Source: an uncultured Oscillospiraceae bacterium
Lineage (GTDB): Bacteria > Bacillota > Clostridia > Oscillospirales > Oscillospiraceae
Length of the DNA: 45,083 nucleotides
Direction of reading: 5' to 3'
Assembly (NCBI GenBank): GCA_934597535.1
Contig: CAKTRT010000008.1
Location: forward strand, 1 to 45,083
The position numbers and the translations under genes are program-made. The notes under the pieces are model-generated. The model was not told the DNA's origin. It ran no database searches and was given only the letters and a program-made list of their open reading frames with translations. Positions 23,392-31,804 of this stretch are shown piece by piece. Position 1 is the first letter of the stretch. Each line of letters opens with the position of its first letter.

Positions 23392-23742
23392 TTACATATT
23401 CATGCTGTCCACGCACACATCCACGCTGCGGATGCACGCGCCGGTGTTTTCGCTGACCATGTAGCGCACCTGGCTGATGATCGAGCGGCAGACGGCGGCG
23501 ATGTTCACGCCGTGCTCCACGATGATGTGCAGCTCGATGGAAATATCGCCCTCGTCGTGGGGGATGATGCGCACGCCCTTGCTCATCGCCTCACGGCGCA
23601 GCAGATGGACGAGCCCATCGGTCATGGAGCGGTACGCCATGCCCTTGACGCCGAAGCAGCTCGTCGCCGCGGCGCCGGTGATATTGGAAAGGGCGGCGTC
23701 GGAAATGCTGACCTCGCCCATTTCGGTCTGGAGTTTGATCAT
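23392..23742 (-). CDS. Asp23/Gls24 family (YloU-like) protein
   Basis: This 116-residue protein with an Asp23 domain shows GEVSISDAALSNITGAAATSCFGVKGMA at the start and DISIELHIIVEHGVNIAAVCRSIISQV in the second half. YloU-type proteins are encoded directly upstream of YloV in many Firmicutes and are thought to act in envelope stress or lipid metabolism. I chose the ATG at 23740-23742 because GGAG lies about 10 bases upstream; the longer frame lacks a site. It is very likely co-transcribed with the YloV-like gene. Confidence 0.93.
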   Translation of the reverse strand: MIKLQTEMGEVSISDAALSNITGAAATSCFGVKGMAYRSMTDGLVHLLRREAMSKGVRIIPHDEGDISIELHIIVEHGVNIAAVCRSIISQVRYMVSENTGACIRSVDVCVDSMNM

Positions 23743-23951
23743 GGAGGATACTCCTTTCTCCGGATAATAGTCCACAATATATGACGATAGCATTATATAC
23801 GAAGTGCTGCGGAATAACAAGAGCAATTATTTTGCGTAAAATGCCGGAAAATGACCAAAAGTCTATTGAAAATCACTGAGGATTCAAGTATTATGGAAAC
23901 CTGAAGGCAAACGTGCCCGTGCGCTCGGGCACTTGGGAGAGGAGAAGCGCT

Positions 23952-24509
23952 ATGAGAGTCATTACCGGCTCGGCGCGCGGACGGCGTCTGGGCGAACTCA
24001 AGGGTATGGAGACCCGTCCCACGACCGACAAGGTCAAAGAGAGTATTTTTAATTGTATCCAGTTTGACGTGGCCGATGCGCACGTGCTTGATCTTTTTGC
24101 CGGCACGGGACAGCTGGGCATCGAGGCGCTTTCGCGCGGCGCGGCCGACGCGCTGTTTGTGGACAGGCGCGCCGACGCGGTGAAGCTCATCCGCGAAAAT
24201 CTTGCGCTCTGCCGGTTGGAGGAGCATGCTCAGGTCGTCTGCGGCGACTCGCTCGCCCAGCTTGCCGCGCTGCGCCGGCGGTTTGATATCATCCTGCTTG
24301 ACCCGCCCTACGGCAGCGGCCTTTTGCAGCAGGCGATAGAGCGGATCGTCTCGTTTGACATTTTATTGCCCCATGGTATAATGGTGGCGGAGAGCGCGGC
24401 AGGCGAGACGCTGCCGCCGCTTCCGGCGCCCTACAGCGTGTACCGCGAGTACCGCTACGGCAAGATCAAGGTGACGCTCTGTCGCCGCGCGGGGGAGGAA
24501 GAGTCATGA
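23952..24509 (+). CDS. rsmD: 16S rRNA G966 N2-methyltransferase
   Basis: The protein of 185 residues starts MRVITGSARGRRL, the typical RsmD opening. It contains the ETRPTTDKVKESIFN segment, the SAM loop LDLFAGTGQLGIEALSRGA (about 51-69) and the catalytic LLDPPYGSG (about 119-127). It methylates guanine 966 in 16S rRNA during 30S assembly. The start at 23952 has GGGAGAGG 10 bases upstream. The stop overlaps the start of coaD (ATGA), the most common neighbour of rsmD. Confidence 0.97.
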   Translation: MRVITGSARGRRLGELKGMETRPTTDKVKESIFNCIQFDVADAHVLDLFAGTGQLGIEALSRGAADALFVDRRADAVKLIRENLALCRLEEHAQVVCGDSLAQLAALRRRFDIILLDPPYGSGLLQQAIERIVSFDILLPHGIMVAESAAGETLPPLPAPYSVYREYRYGKIKVTLCRRAGEEES

Positions 24510-25003
24510 GCATTGCCGTTTTTCCCGGCTCGTTCGACCCTGTGACGGTCGGGCATCTTGATATCATCACGCGCGCGGCACAGCTTTTCGACCGCGTGTA
24601 TGTCTCCATCGTGCCCAACGGGGAGAAGACGCACCCGATGTTTTCCGACGAGCAGAAGCTTGCGCTCGTGCGTGCGGGCGTGGAGGGCATTCCCAACGTG
24701 GAGGCCGAGCTTGGCGGCGGACTTTTAACGGATTATGCTCTCAGAAGGAATGCGCGCTTTCTTGTGCGCGGCGTGCGCAACAGCGTGGACTTTGATGCGG
24801 AGCAGCAGCTCTCGCTCATTTACCGCGACGTATCGGGCGGCGCGCTCGAAACGGTTCTGCTCGTTGCCGAGCCAAGGTATCAGCACATCAGCTCCACCAT
24901 GGTGCGCGAGATGATCAAATATGGGCAAGACCTTGAAAAATATATGCCGCCGCGCGCGGCGGCGCTTGTGAAAGGATGGAGAGAAGACCATGGCGAACAG
25001 TGA
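24506..25003 (+). CDS. coaD: phosphopantetheine adenylyltransferase
   Basis: This nucleotidyltransferase of 165 residues, the normal length, makes dephospho-CoA from 4'-phosphopantetheine and ATP. It has the N-terminal PGSFDPVTVGHLD with the TxGH motif, the substrate-binding RGVRNSVDFDAEQQL and the C-terminal QHISSTMVREM motif (ISSTxxR). It overlaps rsmD by 4 bases and the next coiled-coil gene by 14 bases, so the three form one operon. Confidence 0.98.
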   Translation: MSIAVFPGSFDPVTVGHLDIITRAAQLFDRVYVSIVPNGEKTHPMFSDEQKLALVRAGVEGIPNVEAELGGGLLTDYALRRNARFLVRGVRNSVDFDAEQQLSLIYRDVSGGALETVLLVAEPRYQHISSTMVREMIKYGQDLEKYMPPRAAALVKGWREDHGEQ

Positions 25004-25499
25004 TGTGCAGCATCTTCTGGATATGCTTTATGAGATGATCGACGGCGCGAAGAACGCGCCGCTGACGAGCGACAAGTGCATTTTGAACCGCGACGAGGCG
25101 CTCGATCTGCTCGATGAGATCCGCGCCCAGCTGCCGGTGGAGCTGTCGCGTGCGCAGGAGCTGATCCGCGCGAAGGAGGATTATGTCAAGGCCGCCAAGC
25201 GCGATGTCGAGCGCATGATGCAGCAGGCCGAGCAGGACGCGAAGAACAAAGTCTCCGAGACGGAAGTGCTCACCGCGGCCCGCGAGAAGAGCCACGAGAT
25301 CATCAAGCGCGCCGAGGATCGCTCGCGCGAGATGTATCGCGTGGCCAACGAGTACACCGAGGACGCGCTGCGCCGCACCGAGGAGGCCATTCAGATGGCG
25401 CTCGAGGAGGTCAAGCAGTCCCGCGTGCGTTTCCGCGCCGCTTCTGCCGAGCAGATGCAGAAAAAGCGCGAGGAACTGGCGCAGAACGCTGAAAAATAG
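24990..25499 (+). CDS. coiled-coil protein downstream of coaD
   Basis: This 169-residue, highly charged and almost entirely helical protein has a coiled coil over about 45-165. It contains no Cys except in KCILNRDEALDLLDEIRAQLP, a conserved-looking N-terminal helix pair. It resembles the stalk-like, DivIVA or AtpF-type helices that automated annotation often labels ATPase, but there is no nucleotide-binding motif. Similar genes often follow coaD in Clostridia. A scaffolding role at the membrane or septum is possible, not shown. It ends before a strong terminator. Confidence 0.8.
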   Translation: MANSDVQHLLDMLYEMIDGAKNAPLTSDKCILNRDEALDLLDEIRAQLPVELSRAQELIRAKEDYVKAAKRDVERMMQQAEQDAKNKVSETEVLTAAREKSHEIIKRAEDRSREMYRVANEYTEDALRRTEEAIQMALEEVKQSRVRFRAASAEQMQKKREELAQNAEK

Positions 25500-25582
25500 C
25501 CAAACTTTTCGGCAAAATTTCGTAAGATTCGACAGGAATTGACACGAAGTGGTAGACATAATCTATATTTGGAACGGACGGA

Positions 25583-25621
25583 GCGGCCCGGCACAACATC
25601 TTGTGCCGGGCTGCTTTTTTG
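25583..25621 (+). terminator. terminator of the rsmD-coaD operon
   Basis: A 14-bp stem with one mismatch (25583-25596 with 25601-25614) around a CATC loop is followed by T6 or T7. TTGACA at 25539-25544 and a weak -10 around 25562-25569 lie just upstream, so a very short independent transcript is possible. Confidence 0.9.
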
Positions 25622-25722
25622 CACGGGCGAAAATGAAACGGACGTTTCAAAAAAGCGGATCGCCTGCCGCGCTTTGCGTGGAAAAAGCGCTGAAAGGATT
25701 GAAAATACAGGAAAATTTCCCC

Positions 25723-25780
25723 TTGCATTTTCTCTCGGGATTACGTATACTCAAAACATCAAGTGGGGAAAAGTGGTGGA
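25723..25780 (+). promoter_or_regulatory. mraZ promoter with two MraZ-type boxes
   Basis: TTGCAT (25723-25728), 17 bases and TATACT (25746-25751) form the promoter. Directly after it come AAGTGGGGAA and AAGTGGTGGA (25761-25780), a 10-base tandem repeat with the GTGG core of known MraZ operators. Position over the transcription start fits autorepression of the division cluster by MraZ. The leader from 25781 to 25903 is noncoding. Confidence 0.75.
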
Positions 25781-25923
25781 CAATTTCAGTAAAATGGTTC
25801 ATTGACCCACAAAGAGACAGAGAGTGGAGCGTATCGCGCCTCTTCCGAAAAAAGGGGGAGGCGGGCTTTGCCCTCTTCTTGCCATCTTCGCCAAGCTTTC
25901 TGAGAAGGGGGGGACAAGCCGCC

Positions 25924-26340
25924 GTGACGGGTCAGTATCAGCACACGATCGACGCCAAGGGGCGTTTGTTCATTCCCGCAAAGCTGCGCGAGGAACTGGG
26001 CGAGACGTTTTATGTCACCATGGGCGCCGATCCCTGCCTGAGCGTCTATTCCGACGCTTCGTGGGCGCGCTTTACCGAAAAGTTCGAGAGCCTTCCCTAC
26101 AGCAAGACCAAGGCCATGCGCCCTCTCTTTGCCAACGCTGCCAAGTGCGAGCCAGACGCGCAGGGGCGTATCCTCCTGCCGCAGAAGCTCCGCGCCTATG
26201 CGGGCCTTGAAAAGGACGTGGTCGTCATCGGCGTGTCCAACCGCGCTGAGATCTGGAACGCGGACAAGTGGGCCGCGCTCGAGGCGGAGGAGCTGAACCC
26301 CGAGAACATCGCCGCCGTGATGGAAGAGTTGGGGTTCTGA
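25924..26340 (+). CDS. mraZ: transcriptional regulator MraZ
   Basis: The protein has 138 residues and starts at GTG 25924 behind AAGGGGGG. Two AbrB-like swapped-hairpin repeats are visible: QHTIDAKGRLFIPAKLRE near the N terminus and EPDAQGRILLPQKLRAYAGL near the middle, each with the DxxGR signature. It forms a ring-shaped multimer that binds repeats in its own promoter and controls the mra/mur cluster. A longer frame upstream is not translated, since it crosses the promoter. rsmH starts 1 base after the stop. Confidence 0.95.
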   Translation: MTGQYQHTIDAKGRLFIPAKLREELGETFYVTMGADPCLSVYSDASWARFTEKFESLPYSKTKAMRPLFANAAKCEPDAQGRILLPQKLRAYAGLEKDVVVIGVSNRAEIWNADKWAALEAEELNPENIAAVMEELGF

Positions 26341-26341
26341 T

Positions 26342-27280
26342 ATGGAAGAAAACTACGGCCATAAGCCGGTGCTGCTGCACGAGTGCCTCGATGCGCTCGC
26401 CATCCGGCCCGACGGCATCTATGTGGACGGCACGCTCGGCCGCGCCGGTCACTCGCTCGAGATCGTGCGCCGCCTGACGACGGGACGGCTCATCGCGCTC
26501 GACCGCGACGAGACCGCCATCGAAGCGGCGAACCGCCGTCTCGGCGATCATTTGGATAAGGTCACGCTCGTGCACAGCAACTTCAGCGCGCTCGACTCCG
26601 TTTTGCGCGAGCTGGGCGTTTCCGGTGTAGACGGAATGCTGTTTGATCTCGGCGTTTCCTCCCCGCAGCTCGATGAAGCACAGCGCGGCTTTTCCTACAA
26701 GCAGGACGCGCCGCTCGACATGCGCATGGACGAATCCGCCGCGCTGACCGCGCGCGAGGTCGTGAACACGTATTCCTACGAAGAGCTGCGCCGCATCCTC
26801 TTTGAATACGGCGAGGAACGCTACGCCCCCGCCATTGCAAAAAAGATCTGCCAGCACCGCGCGCAAAAGCCCGTCGAAACGACGCTGGAGCTGGCGGATA
26901 TCATCCGCTCGGCCATGCCCGCGAGCGCGCTGCGCGAAAAGCAGCACCCCGCCAAGCGCAGTTTTCAGGCCATCCGCATCGCCGTGAACGACGAACTGGG
27001 CGAGCTTCCGCCGATGCTCGACGCGGCAGAACAAAATCTGAAGAGCGGCGGACGGCTCGCGGTCATCACGTTCCACTCGCTCGAAGACCGCATCGTCAAG
27101 AAAAAATTGCAGGAGCTGGCACAGGGCTGCATCTGCCCGCCGGAGTTTCCGGTGTGCGTGTGCGGCAGGAAACCAAAGATGAAGCTCATCACAAGAAAGC
27201 CCATCATCTCGGGCGAGGAAGAACTTGCAGAGAATCCCCGCGCCCGCAGCGCCAAGCTGCGCGTCGCGGAAAAATGCTGA
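26342..27280 (+). CDS. rsmH: 16S rRNA C1402 N4-methyltransferase
   Basis: The protein of 312 residues is standard RsmH/MraW. It has HKPVLLHECLDAL at the start, the SAM loop VDGTLGRAGHSLEI (about 29-42), DGMLFDLGVSSPQLDEAQRGFSY (family signature, about 97-119), and the C-terminal TFHSLEDRIVKKKL and NPRARSAKLRVAEK. It methylates C1402 in the ribosomal P site. It is nearly fused to mraZ, the invariant order at the head of this cluster. Confidence 0.98.
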   Translation: MEENYGHKPVLLHECLDALAIRPDGIYVDGTLGRAGHSLEIVRRLTTGRLIALDRDETAIEAANRRLGDHLDKVTLVHSNFSALDSVLRELGVSGVDGMLFDLGVSSPQLDEAQRGFSYKQDAPLDMRMDESAALTAREVVNTYSYEELRRILFEYGEERYAPAIAKKICQHRAQKPVETTLELADIIRSAMPASALREKQHPAKRSFQAIRIAVNDELGELPPMLDAAEQNLKSGGRLAVITFHSLEDRIVKKKLQELAQGCICPPEFPVCVCGRKPKMKLITRKPIISGEEELAENPRARSAKLRVAEKC

Positions 27281-27306
27281 AATGACAAGGGGAAGGAGGG
27301 ATCGCC

Positions 27307-27873
27307 ATGGCGCGCCGCAGAGATTACGAGCGCAGATACAGCGGCCGTGTCGTCGGCAATCTCGCCTACGATCCCGCCTATGAGGAGCGCCAGCGCCGTC
27401 TCCGCCACGAACGCGGGCAGGAGCATGAGCGCCGCGAAGAATTTATCCGTCCCCCGCAGCCCAAGGTCGAGCACCGGAGTGCGCCGGTGCGCCGTAAGCG
27501 GGAGAAGATATCGTCCGGCGCGCTCTGCGGCTTTCTGGCTGTGGCTGCGATGGTCGCGCTGCTGATCCTGTGCCGCGCCCAGCTCACGGAGCTTTCGGCC
27601 GATATGGTATCCATGCAGAAGGAGCTTTCCGCGCTCGAGGACGAGCACGTCTCGCTTCTCACCCGCTATGAAAAGACCTTTGACCTCGCCACGATCAAGG
27701 AAGCTGCCGCCGCCGCGGGGATGAGCAAGCCCAGCGCTTCGCAGATCTACTACATCGACCTTTCCGAGGCGGACAATGTGGTCGTCTACCAGCAGCAGAG
27801 CAGCAGTGTTCTCAGCCGCGTCTTCACCTCGTTGGGGCAGGGCGTGTGCGCCGTGGTGGAATATTTCAAATAA
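27307..27873 (+). CDS. FtsL-like cell division protein
   Basis: The 188-residue bitopic protein has a long basic cytoplasmic N terminus (about 1-75), one membrane helix (about 77-95) and an extracellular leucine-zipper-like helix (AQLTELSADMVSMQKELSALEDEHVSLLTRYE). This is the size, topology and map position of FtsL between rsmH and the division transpeptidase. FtsL pairs with DivIC/FtsB to activate FtsW-FtsI. The primary sequence is poorly conserved in this family, so the call rests on topology and context. Confidence 0.8.
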   Translation: MARRRDYERRYSGRVVGNLAYDPAYEERQRRLRHERGQEHERREEFIRPPQPKVEHRSAPVRRKREKISSGALCGFLAVAAMVALLILCRAQLTELSADMVSMQKELSALEDEHVSLLTRYEKTFDLATIKEAAAAAGMSKPSASQIYYIDLSEADNVVVYQQQSSSVLSRVFTSLGQGVCAVVEYFK

Positions 27874-27887
27874 GCGAAGCTATACAT

Positions 27888-27914
27888 AAGGAGTAAGGAG
27901 CTTCCTTACTCCTT
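27888..27914 (+). terminator. hairpin between ftsL-like and spoVD-like genes
   Basis: AAGGAGTAAGG (27888-27898) pairs perfectly with CCTTACTCCTT (27904-27914), followed by GTTTCC. It is a partial terminator or attenuator within the operon. Confidence 0.55.
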
Positions 27915-27943
27915 GTTTCCATCTTTAAGGAGGATGAGAAATC

Positions 27944-30175
27944 GTGGCCGAGACCCCGAAAAGACGCCCGGAATCCGCCCGCCGCGCCAACCGGATCATC
28001 CAGAGCAGGACGATCCTGCTGCTGGCCGTGTTTGGGCTGTGCACGTTCGCTCTGCTTTTTGCAAAGCTCTACCACTGGCAGATCACCGAGCATGATGACC
28101 TGCAGTCCATTGCCGTGCGCCAGCAGACGCTGCGCACCACCGTGGAGGCCGACCGCGGCACGATCTACGATAAAAACGACACTATCCTCGCCATGTCCTA
28201 TACGGCGGAGAATATTTTCCTCTCGCCCAAGGAGATCATGGAAAACGAGCAGGACCGGACGATGATCGCCGAGGGGCTTGCCGAGATCCTCAATGTGGAC
28301 GCTGAAGACCTCCTCAAAAAGATGGAAAAGACATGGTCGCAGTATGAAAAGGTCAAAGAGCGCGTTGATGAAGATCTGGCCGATGAGGTTCGCACATTTA
28401 TCAACGAGAACAACATCAAGGGCGTTTTCCTCCGTCCCACCAGCAAGCGCAGCTATCCCAAGGGAACGCTTGCCTCGCAGGTCATCGGCTTTACCAACGA
28501 TGCCGGCGGCGCTTACGGACTCGAGGCCATCTATAACGACGAGCTGACCGGTGAGAGCGGCATGGTCGTCACTGCGCGCGACCGCGACGGCCGCGCCCTG
28601 CTCTATCAGTACGACCAGTATTTCGACGCGCAGGACGGCTGCGACCTGTATACCACGCTCGATACCACCATTCAATACTATCTTGAAAAGGGTGTGGAGG
28701 AGCTGGAGGCGCGCTTTGGCTCCGGCAAGGGCGCGACAGGCATCGTCATGGATGTGAACACCGGCGCGGTGCTCGCCATGGCCTCCCTGCCGACCTATGA
28801 CCTCAATGCCCCCGGCGTGATCTACAACAATTTTCTCACCGCCGGCATGAGCGAGGAGGAGATCCTCGAAAACGCCAGCGCGCTGCGCAACAAGCAGTGG
28901 CGCAGCAAGGCCATCAACGATACCTACGAGCCGGGCTCCACGTTCAAAACGCTCACGCTTGCCATGGCGCTTGAGGAGAATGTTGTCGATCTGAACTCCA
29001 GCTTTTCCTGCAGCGGCAGCGTCAGGATCGAGGGGGAGACGATCAATTGCTCCAAGCGCGCCCCCGGCCACGGTCGGCAGAACCTCACACAGGCGTTTGC
29101 CAACTCCTGCAACCCCGCATTTATCAATATCGGCCTTCGCATCGGCAACGCCAGATTCTACCAGTACCTGCAGGACTTCGGCCTCACCGACTATACCGGC
29201 ATCGACACCTCCGGCGAGGAAAAGGGCTTTGTCAACGATGAGATCAAGTATTCCACCCTTGCCCTTGCGTGCTATGCCTTCGGCCAGAACTTCAACGTTA
29301 CGCCCATTGCGCTGCTTGCCGCCCAGTGCGCCTGTGTCAACGGCGGCTACCTCTACCAGCCTTATCTTGTCGAAGAGGTCGTCGATCAGAACGGCAACAC
29401 CGTCTCCCGCCACGATACCACGCCCATCCGTCAGGTCATCTCCGAGGAGACCTCCGCCCTCGTGCGCGACATCATGGAGTACGAGGTCACAAACGGCACG
29501 GGCAAGAACGGTCAGGTCGCCGGCTACCGCATCGGCGGCAAGACCGGCACGGCCGATAAGGTCGGCGGCAACGTTATCGTTTCGTTTGTGTGCTATGCGC
29601 CTGCCGACGATCCGCAGATCATGATGCTCCTCACGCTTGACGAGCCGCTGCGCGACACCGGCACCTATGTCTCCGGCGGCAATATGGTCGCGCCCGTGGC
29701 CAGCACCGTCATGGCGGAGATCCTGCCCTACCTCGGCATTGAGCCGAGCTACACCGCCGAAGAACTGGTCGGCGCGGATAAGACCGTGCCGAACGTCGTG
29801 GGGCTTGCAAAGGATGCGGCGATTGCCAAGCTCAAGGAAAGCGGCTTTTCCTGCCGTACCGTCGGCGACGGCAGTACCGTCACCGACCAGACGCCCACCG
29901 GCGGCGCGATCATCCCCAACAATGCCGAGATCATCCTTTACTTCGGCGCAGAAAAATCCGCCGACAAGTGCATCGTCCCCAACGTCGTGGGCGACAGCGC
30001 CTCGGCTGCGAATCAGAAGCTTGTGAACGCCGGACTCATCATGAGCATCTCCGGCGCGACTGACCGCAGCTCCGCCTCCGTGCGCGCCATTTCGCAGAGC
30101 ATCGACCCGGGCGCGGAGGTCGAAGCAGGCACCGTTGTGCGCGTCCAGTTCAGCGACAGCTCCGTGCGCGACTGA
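27944..30175 (+). CDS. division/sporulation transpeptidase (SpoVD/FtsI-type PBP with PASTA)
   Basis: This protein of 743 residues starts at GTG 27944 after AAGGAGG. It has a short cytoplasmic tail, one membrane helix (about 22-41) and a dimerisation domain. The transpeptidase domain has all three motifs: STFK (Ser332), SCN (388-390) and KTG (533-535). Two PASTA domains (about 605-672 and 673-740, opening PNVVGLAKDAAIAKL and PNVVGDSASAANQKL) close the protein. It cross-links peptidoglycan at the septum, working with FtsW. PASTA modules are typical of SpoVD in spore formers; only one such PBP is here, so it may serve division as well. Confidence 0.95.
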   Translation: MAETPKRRPESARRANRIIQSRTILLLAVFGLCTFALLFAKLYHWQITEHDDLQSIAVRQQTLRTTVEADRGTIYDKNDTILAMSYTAENIFLSPKEIMENEQDRTMIAEGLAEILNVDAEDLLKKMEKTWSQYEKVKERVDEDLADEVRTFINENNIKGVFLRPTSKRSYPKGTLASQVIGFTNDAGGAYGLEAIYNDELTGESGMVVTARDRDGRALLYQYDQYFDAQDGCDLYTTLDTTIQYYLEKGVEELEARFGSGKGATGIVMDVNTGAVLAMASLPTYDLNAPGVIYNNFLTAGMSEEEILENASALRNKQWRSKAINDTYEPGSTFKTLTLAMALEENVVDLNSSFSCSGSVRIEGETINCSKRAPGHGRQNLTQAFANSCNPAFINIGLRIGNARFYQYLQDFGLTDYTGIDTSGEEKGFVNDEIKYSTLALACYAFGQNFNVTPIALLAAQCACVNGGYLYQPYLVEEVVDQNGNTVSRHDTTPIRQVISEETSALVRDIMEYEVTNGTGKNGQVAGYRIGGKTGTADKVGGNVIVSFVCYAPADDPQIMMLLTLDEPLRDTGTYVSGGNMVAPVASTVMAEILPYLGIEPSYTAEELVGADKTVPNVVGLAKDAAIAKLKESGFSCRTVGDGSTVTDQTPTGGAIIPNNAEIILYFGAEKSADKCIVPNVVGDSASAANQKLVNAGLIMSISGATDRSSASVRAISQSIDPGAEVEAGTVVRVQFSDSSVRD

Positions 30176-30187
30176 GACGCCGCCGTG

Positions 30188-30211
30188 CGGCGCGGCATTT
30201 CCGCCGCGCCG
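30188..30211 (+). terminator. GC-rich hairpin between spoVD-like and murE
   Basis: CGGCGCGGC (30188-30196) pairs with GCCGCGCCG (30203-30211). It lacks a U tract; it may dampen read-through into murE. Confidence 0.45.
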
Positions 30212-30247
30212 ACCGAAAGACAGCAAGACCCAATTCCGAAAGGGATT

Positions 30248-31804
30248 TTGAAAACGCTTCTTCGTGATATCCTTGCCCCGCTGAGCGGGATGCTCCTCTG
30301 CGCTCCGGAGGAGCTGGAGATCTCCGCGCTTGCGCTCGATTCACGCGCGGTGGAGGACGGCACGCTCTTTTTTGCCCTCCCCGGCGCAAGGGAGGACGGC
30401 GCGGCCTACATTACCGAAGCTATTGCCCGCGGCGCGGCCTGCGTCGTGTGCGAGCAACCGCCGGAGGGGGAAATCCCTTATGTTCTCGTGCCGGATGCGC
30501 ACGAAGCGCTTGCGCTTTGCGCGGCGGTATGGTATGGTACTCCGGCGGGAAAAATGACGGTGATCGGCGTCACCGGCACCAATGGCAAAACGACCACAAC
30601 GTATCTCATCAAGCAGCTTTTGGAGCGCACGCAGGGCGCAAAGGTCGGTCTGATCGGTACGAACCGGAACCTGATCGGCGGTGAAAGCATCCCGACCGAC
30701 CGCACCACGCCCGACGCGCTGACAGTGCAGCGCCTGCTCGCCCGGATGGCGGAGAACGGCTGCACGCACGTTGTGATGGAAGTTTCGTCCCATGCGCTGA
30801 TGCAGAAGCGGGTGGCGGGCATCCGCTTCCGCGTCGGCGTCTTCACCAATCTTACGCAGGATCACCTCGACTACCACGGTACGATGGAGGCATATTGCGA
30901 TGCGAAATCGCGCCTTTTCGATGCCTGCGACATCGCCTGCGTTAACGGCGACGATCCGTGGACGCCGCGTATTCTCGCGCGCTTTGCGGGCGTGCGCTCC
31001 GCCTTCGGGCAGGATCTGACGAACGATCTCGTCGGCTGGCGTGCCCGTTACGAGAACGACCGCGTGCGCTTCACTGCCTGCACCGACCTCGACCATGAGG
31101 AGACCAGTGTCGGTATTCCGGGCGGGTTCTCGCTCTATAATGCGCTCGCCGCGCTCTGCGCTGTGCAGGCGCTCGGCGTACCGCTGCCGGAGGCTGCAAA
31201 GGCGCTGGCGGGCTGCGCCGGCGTCAAGGGCCGGTGCGAGGTCGTGCCGCTTCCCGCGCCTTACACGGTCATCATCGACTATGCGCACACGCCCGACGGG
31301 CTGAAGAACATCCTCTCCACGGTCTGCGGCTTTGCCGACGGGCGCGTGATCGCGCTTTTTGGCTGCGGCGGCGACCGCGATAAGACCAAGCGCCCCCGCA
31401 TGGGCCGCATTGCCGCGGCTCTCTCGGACTTTGTCGTCCTCACAAGCGACAATCCCCGCACGGAGGATCCCTATGCGATCCTGCGCGATGTTCTTCCCGC
31501 CATGCTGGAGAGCCGCACGCCCTTCGCCGTCGTAGAGGATCGCCGCGAGGCCATCGGCCTTGCCATGCGCAAGGCGAAAAAGGGTGACGTGCTCGTTCTC
31601 TGCGGCAAGGGGCATGAGACCTATCAGGAGATCGGAACGACAAAATACCACCTCGACGAGAGGGAGGTCGTGCGCGGATACTTCGCGCAAGAACAAAGGA
31701 AGGAAGCCGGCCTGCCGGTGAAGGACAACGAACATGAAGATCATTTTTGCAGCGATCCTGAGCTTTGCGGTATCTGCGGTCACGGGGAAGTTTCTGGTTC
31801 CTGA
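30248..31804 (+). CDS. murE: UDP-MurNAc-L-Ala-D-Glu:meso-DAP ligase
   Basis: The 518-residue Mur ligase adds meso-diaminopimelate to the peptidoglycan precursor. It shows SRAVEDGTLFFALPG at the N terminus, the ATP loop VTGTNGKTTTTYLI, EVSSHAL, the NLTQDHLDYHGTMEAY segment and TSDNPRTEDP. The DNPR motif marks DAP rather than lysine specificity. I placed the start at TTG 30248 with AAAGGGA just upstream, which gives a normal N terminus; a GTG at 30185 lies in the hairpin. The C terminus runs 71 bases into mraY, an unusually long overlap. Confidence 0.95.
   Translation: MKTLLRDILAPLSGMLLCAPEELEISALALDSRAVEDGTLFFALPGAREDGAAYITEAIARGAACVVCEQPPEGEIPYVLVPDAHEALALCAAVWYGTPAGKMTVIGVTGTNGKTTTTYLIKQLLERTQGAKVGLIGTNRNLIGGESIPTDRTTPDALTVQRLLARMAENGCTHVVMEVSSHALMQKRVAGIRFRVGVFTNLTQDHLDYHGTMEAYCDAKSRLFDACDIACVNGDDPWTPRILARFAGVRSAFGQDLTNDLVGWRARYENDRVRFTACTDLDHEETSVGIPGGFSLYNALAALCAVQALGVPLPEAAKALAGCAGVKGRCEVVPLPAPYTVIIDYAHTPDGLKNILSTVCGFADGRVIALFGCGGDRDKTKRPRMGRIAAALSDFVVLTSDNPRTEDPYAILRDVLPAMLESRTPFAVVEDRREAIGLAMRKAKKGDVLVLCGKGHETYQEIGTTKYHLDEREVVRGYFAQEQRKEAGLPVKDNEHEDHFCSDPELCGICGHGEVSGS

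Noticed and set aside
21798..23456. A 552-codon plus-strand frame over the YloV-like gene
   Set aside because: No ribosome site or domain; the minus strand encodes a standard Dak2/DegV protein.
27866..30226. A 786-codon frame antisense to the spoVD-like gene
   Set aside because: It mirrors codon structure of the PBP, lacks a ribosome site and has no recognisable family; a shadow frame.
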